From assembly GCA_933228675.1 (NCBI GenBank), contig OW121743.1:14391224-14455223 (forward strand): 64,000 bases of DNA. The letters run 5' to 3'. Origin of the DNA: Stomorhina lunata. Lineage: Eukaryota > Arthropoda > Insecta > Diptera > Rhiniidae. The notes beneath the pieces were generated by a model. That model was not told the DNA's origin. It was given only the letters and a program-made list of their open reading frames with translations, and made no database searches. Numbering within the stretch: position 1 is the stretch's first letter; each line of letters opens with the position of its first letter. Below are positions 34,146-45,059 of this stretch, piece after piece. A program made the translations under genes and the position numbers.

Positions 34146-34695
34146 GGTGCTAAACGGGTAAATCAGTCCACGTCTTTGTAATTCCTGTAAAAAGCACCAT
34201 TTTTTCGTATGTGATGAATGCAATTAGTCCAAAATTTTTGCTCTTCTTTTGTTAATCTTCGAATTAATTAGTCATAATTTAAGTGTAGTGAATAATGTAG
34301 CTTGTGTGGTAGTTTTGTCGCACTTTCCCCGATTTTTTAGGGGTGAGACCTGTTAAGAATATGTAGCTGAAAAGAAAATATTTAAAGAAAAATTAAAGTT
34401 GTTGCTAAAATTGAACTGATTTTTGTAGTAGTATCATAAGCCGTTTGATTTATTGTCTAAGTTTTTGTTTTGAAGCAAAAACCAAATTATGAATAGAACT
34501 CTAAAACGTCCTTGAAAGCTTTAAAGTTTACGTAAATAAGGAAAATTAGTTGTCAATTATTGGTATCATCATTAAAATTAACCAGAAAAGTATTAAGCTA
34601 ATCCCTGAAGTTCTTGAATTTTTAGTTCTTATGAATGATAATTTGATTCAATTTAGTTCGTAAAATTTGAACCTGTTTGCTGCCTCCCGGAAAAC

Positions 34696-34703
34696 TTACG
34701 CTT
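34696..34703. repeat. Left 8-bp target-site duplication of hAT element
   Basis: TTACGCTT immediately before the left TIR, identical to 37410-37417 after the right TIR. An 8-bp duplication is characteristic of hAT transposition. Confidence 0.92.
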
Positions 34704-35050
34704 TAGGGTTGCCAGTCAGACTGGATTCGCCTGGATTGTCCAGCTTTTTTAGTGCTTGTCCAGTGTCAAGCTAAAACTAAATTTGTCCAGCTAAAAGTTA
34801 AATAATTTAAATTATTTTATATACCTTAAGTAAAACTATATTTATGGAAAAGAACCCTAATAAAAACTTTTGCAAACGTGTATTTTTTCCTATTTTAAGT
34901 AATTTATGAGTTGATTAATTAATTGCTTAATTAAGTTCATCTTGTAATAAAATTACCCTCTCAGTCAAATTTCCCTTTTGTGTCATCACTAATAACATCG
35001 CTCAACACTACAACAGCTGTTTTCATAACAATAACAAATCTTGTGAAGAA

Positions 35051-35118
35051 AGGTAAGTTTTTTTGCAAAATAAATGTTTATTTACTGTTTAAATGGTTTT
35101 TTTTCAATTCTATAGCAA
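35051..35118 (+). other. 5' UTR intron of the hAT transposase gene
   Basis: Donor AAAG|GTAAGTTT and acceptor with a T-rich tract TTTTTTTTCAATTCTATAG, just 10 nt before the ATG at 35128. It is short (about 68 bp). Splicing in the leader fits hAT elements active in flies. Confidence 0.6.
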
Positions 35119-35127
35119 AATAGAAAT

Positions 35128-37059
35128 ATGAATACTGAAAAAACTGGTCCATCTAAACGAAGACTAACAGTTTTCAATGACATTTGGGAAAAGAATCCAA
35201 ATTATTGTAATTGGATACGGAAGATAAATATTTATACGGCAGAATGTAAATTGTGTCAGACAGAAATTTTAATAAAATATGAGGGCTCTCGATCTCTTGA
35301 TAAACACATTCTAACTAAAAAGCATGTTAAAATAGAAATGTCGCAGAAATTGTCTCAAACTATTTCGAGTTTTGCTGTGCCAACAGAGACAAAAATTGAA
35401 ACTCAAATTTCTAGGGCAGAGTTGGTTTGTATTTACCATAATGTTATACACGGACTAAGCTACAACAGTCTTGATTGTCAAATGAAACTAAGCGCAGTAT
35501 TATATTGTGATAGCAAAATTGCTAATAAAATAACCTGTGGCAGGACAAAAGCTGCAGCCATTTCCAGAAATGTTTTAGCCCCATACTCTCAACAAGTGAC
35601 AGTCAATGCTCTAAAGAAAAGTTATTATTTTTCTGTAAGTAGCGACGCTTCCAATATTGGTAATGTAAAGACCTACCCCTACGCTGTTCAATATTTTGAC
35701 CCAGAGTATGGGATTCGAAAACGAGTTCTAGACTTTTATAATGATCCGTATGAAGCTTCAATAGATATTTATTCGAATATAATGAGAATAACGAAAGAAT
35801 TTAATTTAGAGACCAAGCAAATTACTGCATATAGCGCTGATAACGCTGCTGTTAACTACGGTATTCACAATTCGGTTTATCAAAAATTGAAAGATTCATC
35901 GAACCAAATTATTAAAGCAAACTGTAACTGCCATATTATAAACAACTGCGTAAAAAAATCCCTAAATGCGTTGTCTTTTGATATAGAAAACATTATTATT
36001 AAAATATTTAATGAGTTTAGTTCTTCTGCTATGACCACAGAGAAACTAAAAGATTGTTTTGAATTTGCTGGTATAGAATATAAAGATCTTTTGAGACATA
36101 TTCCAACAAGATGGCTTTCTCTACAACCAGCTGTTGATCGTCTCACTTTTTGTTGGCCTGCTGTCAAAATGTATTTCCTAAAAAAAGGGCGAAATAAGTG
36201 CCAAAAAAATTTATGGGAATTCGTTTCATATGGAATTTCGGATATCGATATAAATGAAACTGATGAATGTAAAATTGAAGGCTTATCGGAAGCATATTTA
36301 TTTTTTCTACAAAACATAATGCAGGAATTTCATACAACTGTTTTAGCACTTGAAAATGATTCTTGTACAGTTTTAGAGTTACACGATATAATGACTCGAT
36401 TTATGAATAGCCTCAAATGTAGAAAAAATGACAAATTTTTTGGGAGTAAAGTCAAGACAATTTTAAAAAACCTTTCTCATAATGAGCAGATCGCTTTTCA
36501 GGTGGAAGCAGAAGATTTTTTGGACACAGCAATCAATTATTTAGAAAAACGTTATGATTTTGGAAATGATGCGTTTCTCAAGAAGATTGCATTTTTAAAT
36601 TTGAAGAAAAAGTTATTTTCTTGGGAAGATTTACAGCGGCTTCCACAAGATCTACAAATATCTGAGGAAATAGACAACGATAAGCTGTATATTGATTACT
36701 GCTGTCTTCGTGAGGTTTACGAGCAATTACCAAAAAATTTGCCAAGTGATAAAATATGGTCATATTTTTTTACAAAATGTGAAGGTAATGGGTTCGAAAA
36801 TTTGGGAAAGTTAATATGTTTTGTGTTTTCAATACCAGTGAGCAACGCTTTTTGTGAACGAGTATTTAGTATTTTAAATAATCTTTACACTAAAGAGAGA
36901 AACAGAATGTCATTCGACTTGATAAGAGCCGAAATACTAATTCGAACGAATTTAGAGAACTCTTGTAAAGATTTTCAGAAGTTCTTACAAAGTTGTGAAG
37001 GAATTGAATTGACAAAAGCCGCTTGTTCAAATACCAAGTATATGTGGCGGACAAGATAA
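35128..37059 (+). CDS. hAT-family transposase, 643 aa, apparently intact
   Basis: Catalyses cut-and-paste transposition of the element at 34704-37409. The N-terminal BED-type zinc finger has C40-x2-C43 and H60-x5-H66 after a tryptophan-containing segment. The RNase-H-like catalytic core shows SVSSDAS (D173), AYSADNA (D238) and a CNCH motif near 268. An inserted helical domain carries the LLRHIPTRWLSLQPAVDRL signature, and the C-terminal hAT dimerisation region has SNAFCERVFSIL (E577 as candidate third acidic residue) followed by RNRMSFDLIRAEILI. The length is normal for the family and no stop or frameshift is seen. Nuclear. Any host domestication is argued against by the perfect TIRs and TSDs. 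Confidence 0.94.
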   Translation: MNTEKTGPSKRRLTVFNDIWEKNPNYCNWIRKINIYTAECKLCQTEILIKYEGSRSLDKHILTKKHVKIEMSQKLSQTISSFAVPTETKIETQISRAELVCIYHNVIHGLSYNSLDCQMKLSAVLYCDSKIANKITCGRTKAAAISRNVLAPYSQQVTVNALKKSYYFSVSSDASNIGNVKTYPYAVQYFDPEYGIRKRVLDFYNDPYEASIDIYSNIMRITKEFNLETKQITAYSADNAAVNYGIHNSVYQKLKDSSNQIIKANCNCHIINNCVKKSLNALSFDIENIIIKIFNEFSSSAMTTEKLKDCFEFAGIEYKDLLRHIPTRWLSLQPAVDRLTFCWPAVKMYFLKKGRNKCQKNLWEFVSYGISDIDINETDECKIEGLSEAYLFFLQNIMQEFHTTVLALENDSCTVLELHDIMTRFMNSLKCRKNDKFFGSKVKTILKNLSHNEQIAFQVEAEDFLDTAINYLEKRYDFGNDAFLKKIAFLNLKKKLFSWEDLQRLPQDLQISEEIDNDKLYIDYCCLREVYEQLPKNLPSDKIWSYFFTKCEGNGFENLGKLICFVFSIPVSNAFCERVFSILNNLYTKERNRMSFDLIRAEILIRTNLENSCKDFQKFLQSCEGIELTKAACSNTKYMWRTR

Positions 37060-37409
37060 TTCAAGAAAGATTTTCTCATTTGAATAATAATTTTAAAGTA
37101 CAAATAAAAAAAAATATGTAAGGCTGAATTGTTATTTTCGTTTGTTATGTTTTTGTTCTATATATACATATATATTAAATATTGTATTATTTCATATAAT
37201 TTTTACATTGGAAAATACGAGTTTCTTCGTACTAAATAGTAATATCTATATCAATGAAATATTGTATTTTTTGTTTTCAATAAAAATTAAATATATTAAA
37301 TAAAAATTAAAGCAAGTTGTTAAATTTTAATGTCCAGCTAATTTTTGGGTTGTCAAGCTTTTTTTTTCCTTATGTCCAGTTTTTTCCGAATTTGTGTCTG
37401 GCAACCCTA

Positions 37410-37417
37410 TTACGCTT
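37410..37417. repeat. Right 8-bp target-site duplication of hAT element
   Basis: TTACGCTT following the right TIR, matching 34696-34703 exactly. Confidence 0.92.
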
Positions 37418-37499
37418 TCAGTAGGTCCCTTTCTAGAGAGACCTTCTTACACTTACCAGATCTTTCGGTAGCAGTTCCTTACCTTCTTTGCAATTTAAA

Positions 37500-37985
37500 A
37501 GAAATCTGTAAGTAGAAAATTAGGATTTGATAATGTATACGACCCATAGCCTACATAAAAATTCTTTAAAGGCGTTAAATTAAACGATAGAGGCGGCCAA
37601 TTGAACGGCTTCCAATCGTATACAGGAGCTAAAGTTCTCTGATTTTAGGAGATCACTTTCTAGCAATTCTTCAACTTCTTTACAAATTAATGGATATTTG
37701 TAAGTGAAGAAACGGGAACCAGAAAATCGCCCTATCTAGGCAGGCAATTGGCCGGCTCAAAATCATGTACAGCCTGTCATAACGTTTTCTCATTTTAGGA
37801 GATCACTTGTTAGCATTTCATCACCTTCATTACAAATGGGATAGATCTTTGTGAGTGAAGACCCAGGAACCAGAACATAGCCCACAAAAAAAAATAGTTT
37901 AAAGGCGTTAAATCACACGATTTAGGCGGCCAAAGGACCGGCCCCAAATCGAGTACAGCCAAAAGAGGCTATCGTTCCCTATTAT
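37500..37985 (-). pseudogene. Tandem relics of a mariner-type transposase fragment
   Basis: Three diverged units of about 165 bp contain AGGCGGCCAA next to GGCGTTAAATCACACGA-like sequence. Read on the minus strand this is the WPPKSCDLTP signature before the third catalytic Asp of DD41D-type mariners, as seen intact in the element at 52083-52619. Each unit also has TTTTAGGAGATCACTT and GTGAAGAMNCNGGAACCAGA. The fragment appears to have been tandemly multiplied after insertion. Confidence 0.5.
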
Positions 37986-39290
37986 TTTAAACGGGGAAGA
38001 TTTCATATGAGCCGCAGTATCAAAATCAATATCCAGGTTGTGTATATTCTGGTGACCGATGAGCGGATTCTGTATCAATACCGATTCTGATCATATTAGT
38101 TTTGTAGAGCTTCCCTATTATTTTGAGAGGCGAAGACTCCAGATTGTTCTCAAGCTTGACGTGGTTATACAAATTTTGAAATCCAAAATAACCTATACTT
38201 ATTTGACTTCGATTGAGGCTTAGAAAGAGTTTAAGACTACCAAAGAATGTTGGAGGATAAAGCTTTATCCTCGGCTAAAAAAGTTAAGCATCTAGGTCGT
38301 AAAGCTTAGATAGGTAACAAACTTGAAACGTTTTAACAAACGTTTTACATCAAGTACATTATAAAGACTCTGAAATTATACCTCTGTCAATCCATCCCGA
38401 GTTTAACTACTTTAGGAACTCACATTCCCGGTTATAGTTTTAAAAAAGCATTTCGTTATAATAATTTACTTTATTGATGGTTCCTTGAAAGCCAGGTTAA
38501 CTTTTGAATCTATTTAGAAATATGGAATTATTTTTATAATAAAAAATTTTGAAAACAAATGTTTTCATTATTCAAAAACATTTTAATGCGAACACAGATC
38601 CTCACATATTAAAATATTGAACGATTTTTTGAAAATTAAACAATTTCTAAGTCCCATCTCTGAATTGTATAAGCTTACTCTTACTCTCTGTGAGTAACAG
38701 TCTCCCATACATACTCTCATTCAATATACCAGCGAACATTTTATGATGAATTTAATATTGTATGAAACATGATTTGTCCTTTGTAATGGCTCTTCATTAA
38801 AAGGTGCTATTAAGTTAATATATAAGATATTTTAAAATAATTTTAATTTAAATTTTTAATATAAATTCTAATTAAAACATTTAAATACTTTAATTTAGCC
38901 AATAAAAAATTCTTAGATACATAAACAATTTTAAGAAAATATAAAAATTTTTAATGAAATTAATTCGTTATTTAAAGAAAATTTGTTTAAAATTTAGTTA
39001 AAATTAAAGAAATTTTGAAGGGTCATAATTTGGTCTCTTATATTTATAGTTTAGAAATATTTAATTAAATTTTATCTAAGATAATTTTTTAACAAAATTT
39101 TAAGATATTTTGAAAAATTAGTAGAGATTATTAAAAACTAATTTCATTAAATTTATAATTTTTTTTAAGTTAATTTTAGTTAATTTTAATACTTTAAAGG
39201 GTGGCTCACCAATTGTGCTGCAGAAATAAATTAATTTTTTGTCAAATTTCTAAAAAAAGATAATGGACCATAAATCCTTATCCACGAATA
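37986..39290. other. Intergenic, no gene seen
   Basis: A ~130-bp diverged duplication (TTCCCTATTATTTT followed by GGGGAAGA or GGCGAAGA) lies at 37975-38150. From about 38540 the sequence is simple AT-rich DNA. No coding frame can be supported. Confidence 0.5.
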
Positions 39291-39295
39291 TTCTG

Positions 39296-39700
39296 ATGGT
39301 TTGAAGAAGGGATTATTGAAAATTGCGGGTAATACATTGAGAAGGAAAATAAGTGAAAAAATGAGATTCCAAGGGAGGTACTCCAAGGAGTCATCGGATT
39401 TCAACCAAAATTAGTAGGGCTCTTTTTTGGATCAACAAATAGAAGTGTGATAAATTTTATTAAATTCCGTTGAAAATTGCGGTTAACACATTGAGAAGGA
39501 AAATAAGTGAAAAATGGGGGTCCAAAAGAGGTACCCCAAGGAGTCGACAGCTCTTTTTTGTATTAAAAAATAAATGTGTGCTGAATTTTATCAAATTCTA
39601 TTCAAAATTGCGGGTTATACATTGAGAAGAAAAATAAGTAAGGAGTAGACAGATTTCAACCAAAGCTTTTAGAGCTCATTTTCGGATTTCAAGCTTTTTT
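39296..39700. repeat. Three-copy tandem repeat, ~145 bp unit
   Basis: Units share AAAATTGCGGGT, ACATTGAGAAGGAAAATAAG, CCAAGGAGTC and GAGCTCTTTTTTGGAT-like blocks. Copies are diverged. Confidence 0.7.
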
Positions 39701-40540
39701 GGAATTTTTCACATAGAACCACTCCTTCTATTTTTTGCAGTTAGATGTTGAATTAATATCTCTGTGCTATGCCCTAAATTCGAGGCTTAATACGTAGGAT
39801 GGGCAATCCAGGACATCTGCAGACTATGTTCGGACGGGGATTCATCCTGAAGTGTCGGGCACATCCTCTAGCATTGTACTATGCTCAAAAACAAGAGACC
39901 TAAATGTCAAGGTAATAGATTTCATGAGAAATTAAGTGACATCCAGCAGTGCGAACTGAGTGATGTTATGGGCTTTACAGTAGGATGGCTCAGATGGCTA
40001 AGATAGGTCTAATTCCCTATGATAATGGCACAGCTACCTCTTCTTCTACATCTCTGTTACTATCTTTCAACTACTATGTCTATCACAACTCTCTCTTCTT
40101 TTAGGAAGGATCACAATGGTCACCAAGTGTAGATGCCATTCATTAAGCATCATCTTTCAAAACTAACCCAACAGATGTCGCCAAAATACATATGTTTAAG
40201 GAATCCATTGACACTCCAGCGAATACCATAATGTACCTTACTATTTCTTGATTATTTTTTACATTTATGAGTTCCCAAATATAGACTTTTTCTTCCTTGA
40301 GGGCGGACTATAACTTTGATCAGTATGACAATCTTCTGAGGCCCTATGATCCACTAGAAGTCAAGGATAACAGAAAAATTACAATCTTCGTTAAAGAGAA
40401 CTTATTCATAAGAATATTCGACAAAATGTGGCGACAAACGAAAGTCCACTTAAAATCGTTATATACTAGATATAAGTTAAGCAGACTTAGTCATCAGTAT
40501 CCTGCGTCATTTGGGTCCTTATGTGTTACCTATAAGCAAT
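39701..40540. other. Mixed-complexity sequence, possible retroelement remains
   Basis: Higher GC than the surroundings, with blocks such as GACGGGGATTCATCCTGAAG. An 81-codon plus frame (40297-40542) begins from a non-ATG codon and has no recognised domain. It may belong with the non-LTR relic that follows. Confidence 0.35.
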
Positions 40541-40544
40541 GAAC

Positions 40545-41290
40545 TAGAAAATAAGGATTTCTAGACTGCCAAGAGTAAAGAGTTTTTTGAGCCAACCTGT
40601 AGCTTCAATAAAAGTGTCCAGTTTGCGAACATTTATATTTGATAGATCAGATAAATCATGCAAAAAATGTTCACCTATATGAAGAGCCCTTAGGGTTTCA
40701 AAAGCTAGGTAGTAACAGAAGAGGTTAGTGACTGTCTCTTCCTCATCGATGTTAAGACAACTGGTACAGTTGACGTAATGCTAAAGACTAAGTCTTCTGG
40801 CATGCAATCCAAAAACGTAGTGCCCTGTGAGGGTTAAGATCAATTTGCAAGGTCTGGCTTGTTAAAGCATTTAAAACCAGTGTTATTCTAAATGGATTAG
40901 TTTGCTTTCATACTAAAGAAGTGGTCTCAGTAAACCAAGTTTTCTAAGCTAACCCATATACTCGTAGACATTGCCTTATTATCGAATTTCAGGCAAATAT
41001 CGGTAAGCCCCTAAATTGGTCAACATCTTCCTGTTTAAGAAAAGCACCAGATTTAAGAAGTTTTTCTGGAATAATGCTGCCAGGTGTATTATTTTGAGAT
41101 GAGCTCAATTTATGAGAAGAGTTCAATATAGCAATATCTTGATATCTCCTTGCGAGATGCCCGGAATTCGCAAGAGAGAACAGATGTCATATGGACATTA
41201 GATATAGATTTTAAATTAGAAATTAATATCTCCGACATGTATACTGTGGTATCTTAGCCCGCTTGATTGCCTAACTTATAGTCGGTAGCT
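40545..41290 (-). pseudogene. Relic of Jockey-clade-like non-LTR retrotransposon, ORF2 C-terminus
   Basis: On the minus strand 40830-40545 reads HYVFGLHARRLSL, a stop, HYVNCTSCLNIDEEETVTNL, FCYYLAFETLRALHIG, LHDLSDLSNINVRKL and DTFIEATGWLKK. This has the order of the end of insect non-LTR ORF2 after the RNase H domain: a GHYxxGxHARRL-type stretch, the CxxC...C zinc-binding pattern, LSDLS and FIxATxW. At least one in-frame stop and frame changes show it is dead. Upstream RNase H/RT sequence (to about 41290) is too decayed to align by eye. Confidence 0.6.
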
Positions 41291-42120
41291 CGATCTGAAG
41301 AGTACTACAGAGTTCAGGAATTTTAAAACAGTCAACTTTCCTTTTTTGGGATTGCTCATTATTTACCTTTTCATTCTAAAGAAAAGTGATTTGTATACCT
41401 TCTCTGATAATTAGGATAATAGCTCGAGCAGTTCGTTTGTCTGGACTGGCCGCTTAGGAGTTTCTTTTAGTTTATTTTTCTATGCTTGAATGATAATGCG
41501 GAAGGAGTTGATAAAATCGACATAAGATCGAGAAATGCTTTGGAGAAGCAAACTTACCATTACTTTTGCCGATGGCAGTACAAGTTTTTGCACCGATTAA
41601 GGGGCCCTTATGAACGAAGTCTAGCTTAGAAATAACTTGTTTCACAACCGAACTTACCAGGCGATGCTAATGACATCGCCAGTTTTTGCATTAAGTAAGG
41701 TCCCATTTTATGGAATGGTTTATTATTTTCTTTTTAAGATTCCGTGTAAAAGACATTTGTCTGCTCAAATAATTGGAGTAATAGCTTGAGCAATAGGCCC
41801 TGACTCATAGCGGAGTAGATGCTTTGCAATGTTTGGGCGACTTCGGGACTGCCTAAATTGCTTATTTGGTTGTGTGGGACTGCAGGTGTTAGAAGCCTGA
41901 CTTATTTACTTGGATAAATGGCCTATCTTAACAACCTGTTAAGGTCAAAGGACGAACTTTTTATATAATTCTTCGAGCTTTTATCTTGTGCGCATATTCT
42001 CCAATTTCGTAGGTTAAGCTTTGAAAGATTTTCCTCTACATAGTTATTCATTGAAGTTTCTTTCGGACGTCCTCTTCTTACATAAGGGGGAACCGTTTTT
42101 ATTCTTATTTTAGTTTTTAA
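41291..42120. repeat. Diverged ~380-bp duplication
   Basis: Two ordered sets of blocks recur: GATAATAGCTCGAGCAG (41410) with GAGTAATAGCTTGAGCAA (about 41779), and CTTACCATTACTTTTGCCGA with CTTACCAGGCGATGCTAATG followed by CAGTTTTTGCA. No coding function is visible. Confidence 0.5.
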
Positions 42121-42174
42121 TAGTGATTGTTTTTTCCAGGTGTGGGTTACTAGCCCGACGCCCTAAGCCATATT

Positions 42175-42960
42175 TTTATACCCTTCACCACCATAAAAGG
42201 AAAGTTTGTGCTGATGTATGTAACGCATAGAAATATTTGTCTTAGACCCACCTTTTAGTATACCCATAGGCTTATAATTACTTTCTGAGTCGATTTAGCG
42301 ATGTCGGTCCGTCCGTCTGGCTGACTGGCACTGGCTGGACCCCCACGTAAACCATGCAATCAAAGTACGGGTCGAAATTATAAAGATAATTTGATAAAAT
42401 TTGGCGCAGATCATTTTTTTGTTGGTGGGACCAGGCTATTAAAATTCATCAAAATCGGTCCATGATTTATGGTACCTCCCATAGGTCCCACTTCTCGGAA
42501 TTGATAGCTTGGCCACAAATATCAATATTTTGTAATGAAATTTAAAACAAATACTGCTTATGTTAATCAAAATCGCTGTAGCAAATTTTGTTGAATTCGG
42601 TCCACATTTGACCATAGCTCCCATACAAACTCATCTGTCAAAACTCACAAAATGAGACAAAAATCTTTAAAAACGCTCATAAATCTGAAGATAATGAGAA
42701 TTTTGAGTTAATTTTTGCATACATAATTTTTGTAAAAACGGTAAGCAATTTGCTAAATTTCGAGATAATAGGTCCACATTTGACCCTAGCTCTCATATAA
42801 GTCTAAAGGACGGAAATAGCTTAAATATATAAGTTTTGACAAAATGTTTTTATGATGGCAAAATTTAGCAAATATTTGTCTTTATACAGGAAAAAGGACA
42901 CCTTAGACCTTAGTGGTGAAGGGTATCGTATGGCCGGGCTTGACCGACTATAGCACTTTC
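42175..42960 (-). mobile_element. DINE-1/mini-me-like element, minus orientation
   Basis: A near full-length reverse-oriented copy. On the plus strand it starts TATACCCTTCACCACC, then ATGTATGTAACGCATAGAAA, then a GTCCGTCCGTCTGGCTG microsatellite core, then internal CTCCCATAGGTCCCAC-type units. It ends GAAGGGTATCGTATGGCCGG and GACTATAGCACTTTCTTAC. All blocks match 60739-61476 in reverse. Confidence 0.68.
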
Positions 42961-44779
42961 TTACGATAGGAATGAGAATGTTGGGAGTAACTTACAGCAG
43001 ATAAAAGTAATTGTGTTTTTGTAGCACAATTTGTGGGACAAACTGTATTTGATATGAAATTTTTGACTTTACTTGAACCATGAATAGACTTGAGTAACAC
43101 AACTTTTACTCCTGCCATAGAAAAACTGTTTCTGTTGTAATAATTTAAAGCCAGCCTAATTTTATTTTCAATTAAGAAAAATATGAAATCAAAAATTTGA
43201 AATAGAAAATTTTGAATTAAAAAAAAATTGAATTAAAAAAAATTTAAAACCAATTTTTCATTTAACAAAAATTAATATAAAACAAGATTTTATTAAAAAA
43301 TCAATTTCTTATTTAAGCAAAATCTAAGAAAAAGTTAGGAATTTTTTGGAAAAGTTTTATGTCAAGTGTATTGCAGGAGAATTCCAATTTTTTAGAGTTA
43401 TTTATAACAGCTAAGGATGGATGGGACTAAGAATGTATGAGACAAAAAAATGTTATCAAAGTAGTTCTATTCAAGCCATTTTTTATTTAAATGGTCTCTA
43501 AGACATTATAATTCTTAGTTATTCTGCTTTTAAAAACTGGTTATATTAGAGGTTTTTGATTTTTGCAAACAATTTTTTATTATTTTAAATTGGAATTATA
43601 GAGCAATACACTTGAGGTAAAATTTTTTTTTAAGTTATTTTTAGCAAGAAACAATTTTTAATTAATTAAAATGCCTTAGAAAAAGAATAAGAAAATTTAA
43701 AACCGTAACAAAAAAAAAATTCAACCAAATTTAACTTTAAATTCAAACTTCAGCACCATCAAAAAAGGATTTTTAAAGTCGAATAAATTTCACAAAATAA
43801 AAAGAAAATCAATAATTTACTTTACAAACAAAAATTATTAAAAAAATAAATGTGGCAAAATAAATTTATCTTAAACAAGAAAAAAGTCAAATATTTTTAA
43901 ATTAAAAGAAAAAAATAAAAATATATTTTTTATTAATTAAAAATCAAAGAAATTTATCACCTTAAATATATAAAACAAAATCATTTCAAACTAATTTTGC
44001 AATACAAAAAAAAATAAAACCTAAAACCTAGAAATAGTTATTATTTTTCAGATAATTCTAGAATTTTAAATAAAAAATTAACAAAACAACTGAATTATTT
44101 ATTAAAACAAAATTCAATTTAATAAGAAATTATCAGAAAGAAACGAATATTCAATTTTTTTTCAATCATAAATTAATAATACAACAAAAACATTAATTAA
44201 TACTAAAAAGAAATCAATATTTTAACTGAAATTTAATAGAAAAAAAACTCTTTAAAATAACAAAAAATTCATCTTAAAGCTTTGAGAGTATTTCATTAAG
44301 TAAAACTATAATAAAAATATATAAATATAATAAAAAATAAATTATTACAATAATTAAAAAATTTGCAATTATCTCTATGAGAATATTTTAGTAATAAATC
44401 ATAAAAAAAATTATATAAATTATTACATAATAATTCTTTAACAAGAAACTTATTTAATTAGTTAAGTTAAACTGAAATACCACAAAAACTTTAAAAATTT
44501 TATTAAAAAAATCATCAACAAAAACAAAACAACAACAACAAACAATTAAACAATAATAAAATGAATGAAAGAAAAAATTTCCATTGCATTTTTAAATGTC
44601 TATTGGGTTAGAAGTTAACATTTTTTTCCCAGCCTTAAGTTATGCTACAGTTATTTTCATTTGTCTGTTAGAAGTAACAGAAATGATAAGCCAGGGATGG
44701 GGAATGGTTTTATAACAAATATATGTAAAGAAAATGTACTTTAAAATACAGGGTGATTTTTTTAGCGAAGTATCTAGCG
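42961..44779. other. AT-rich intergenic sequence, no gene seen
   Basis: Mostly A-rich plus-strand sequence. No open frame, splice-bounded exon or repeat array stands out apart from CAA/AAC triplet runs near 44520. Confidence 0.55.
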
Positions 44780-44860
44780 CAGTGGTTCCCAAGAGATCTT
44801 ACTTTGCGGCCCCTTGAGACATTTTAGCTTGGCAGCGGCCCCAAAGGTTTTTACTGCAAA
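44780..44860 (+). mobile_element. Possible terminal fragment of a hAT element
   Basis: CAGTGGTTCCCAA followed by two GCGGCCCC blocks resembles the CAGTGGTTCYCAA termini of some hAT families. No matching opposite end was found, so this is at best a one-ended fragment. Confidence 0.3.
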
Positions 44861-45059
44861 TATACTTGCATAGAAAAATACTTTTTATGGTACAAACTAA
44901 AGTCTTTTTTTCAGTTTTAAAAAACTGAAATAAATAAAAAGAAGTAAGAAAGTATTATAGTCCTTTAAGTCCACTTTTGATATATCACAAAGTACAAATG
45001 TGTTCTAATTGTAAACAATATAAGAAGTATTTTTCCCACCATCAAAACCGTGGCTCCCA

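Larger units (their letters stand above)
34704..37409 (+). mobile_element. Complete hAT transposon, 2706 bp
   Basis: Perfect 12-bp TIRs (TAGGGTTGCCAG ... CTGGCAACCCTA) flanked by a perfect 8-bp duplication TTACGCTT. Subterminal TGTCCAG motifs occur at both ends (about 34738, 34756 and 34785 on the left, 37330 and 37373 on the right), likely transposase-binding repeats. Inside are a 5' UTR exon, a 5' UTR intron (GTAAGT at about 35051 to CTATAG at about 35118) and an intact transposase frame followed by AATAAA signals. The identical TSDs and intact frame point to a recent insertion and a possibly autonomous copy. It lies about 560 bp past the large gene's stop codon, perhaps in its 3' UTR, on the same strand. 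Confidence 0.95.

Noticed and set aside
35880..36763. Minus-strand frames inside the hAT transposase
   Set aside because: Shadows of the intact plus-strand transposase.
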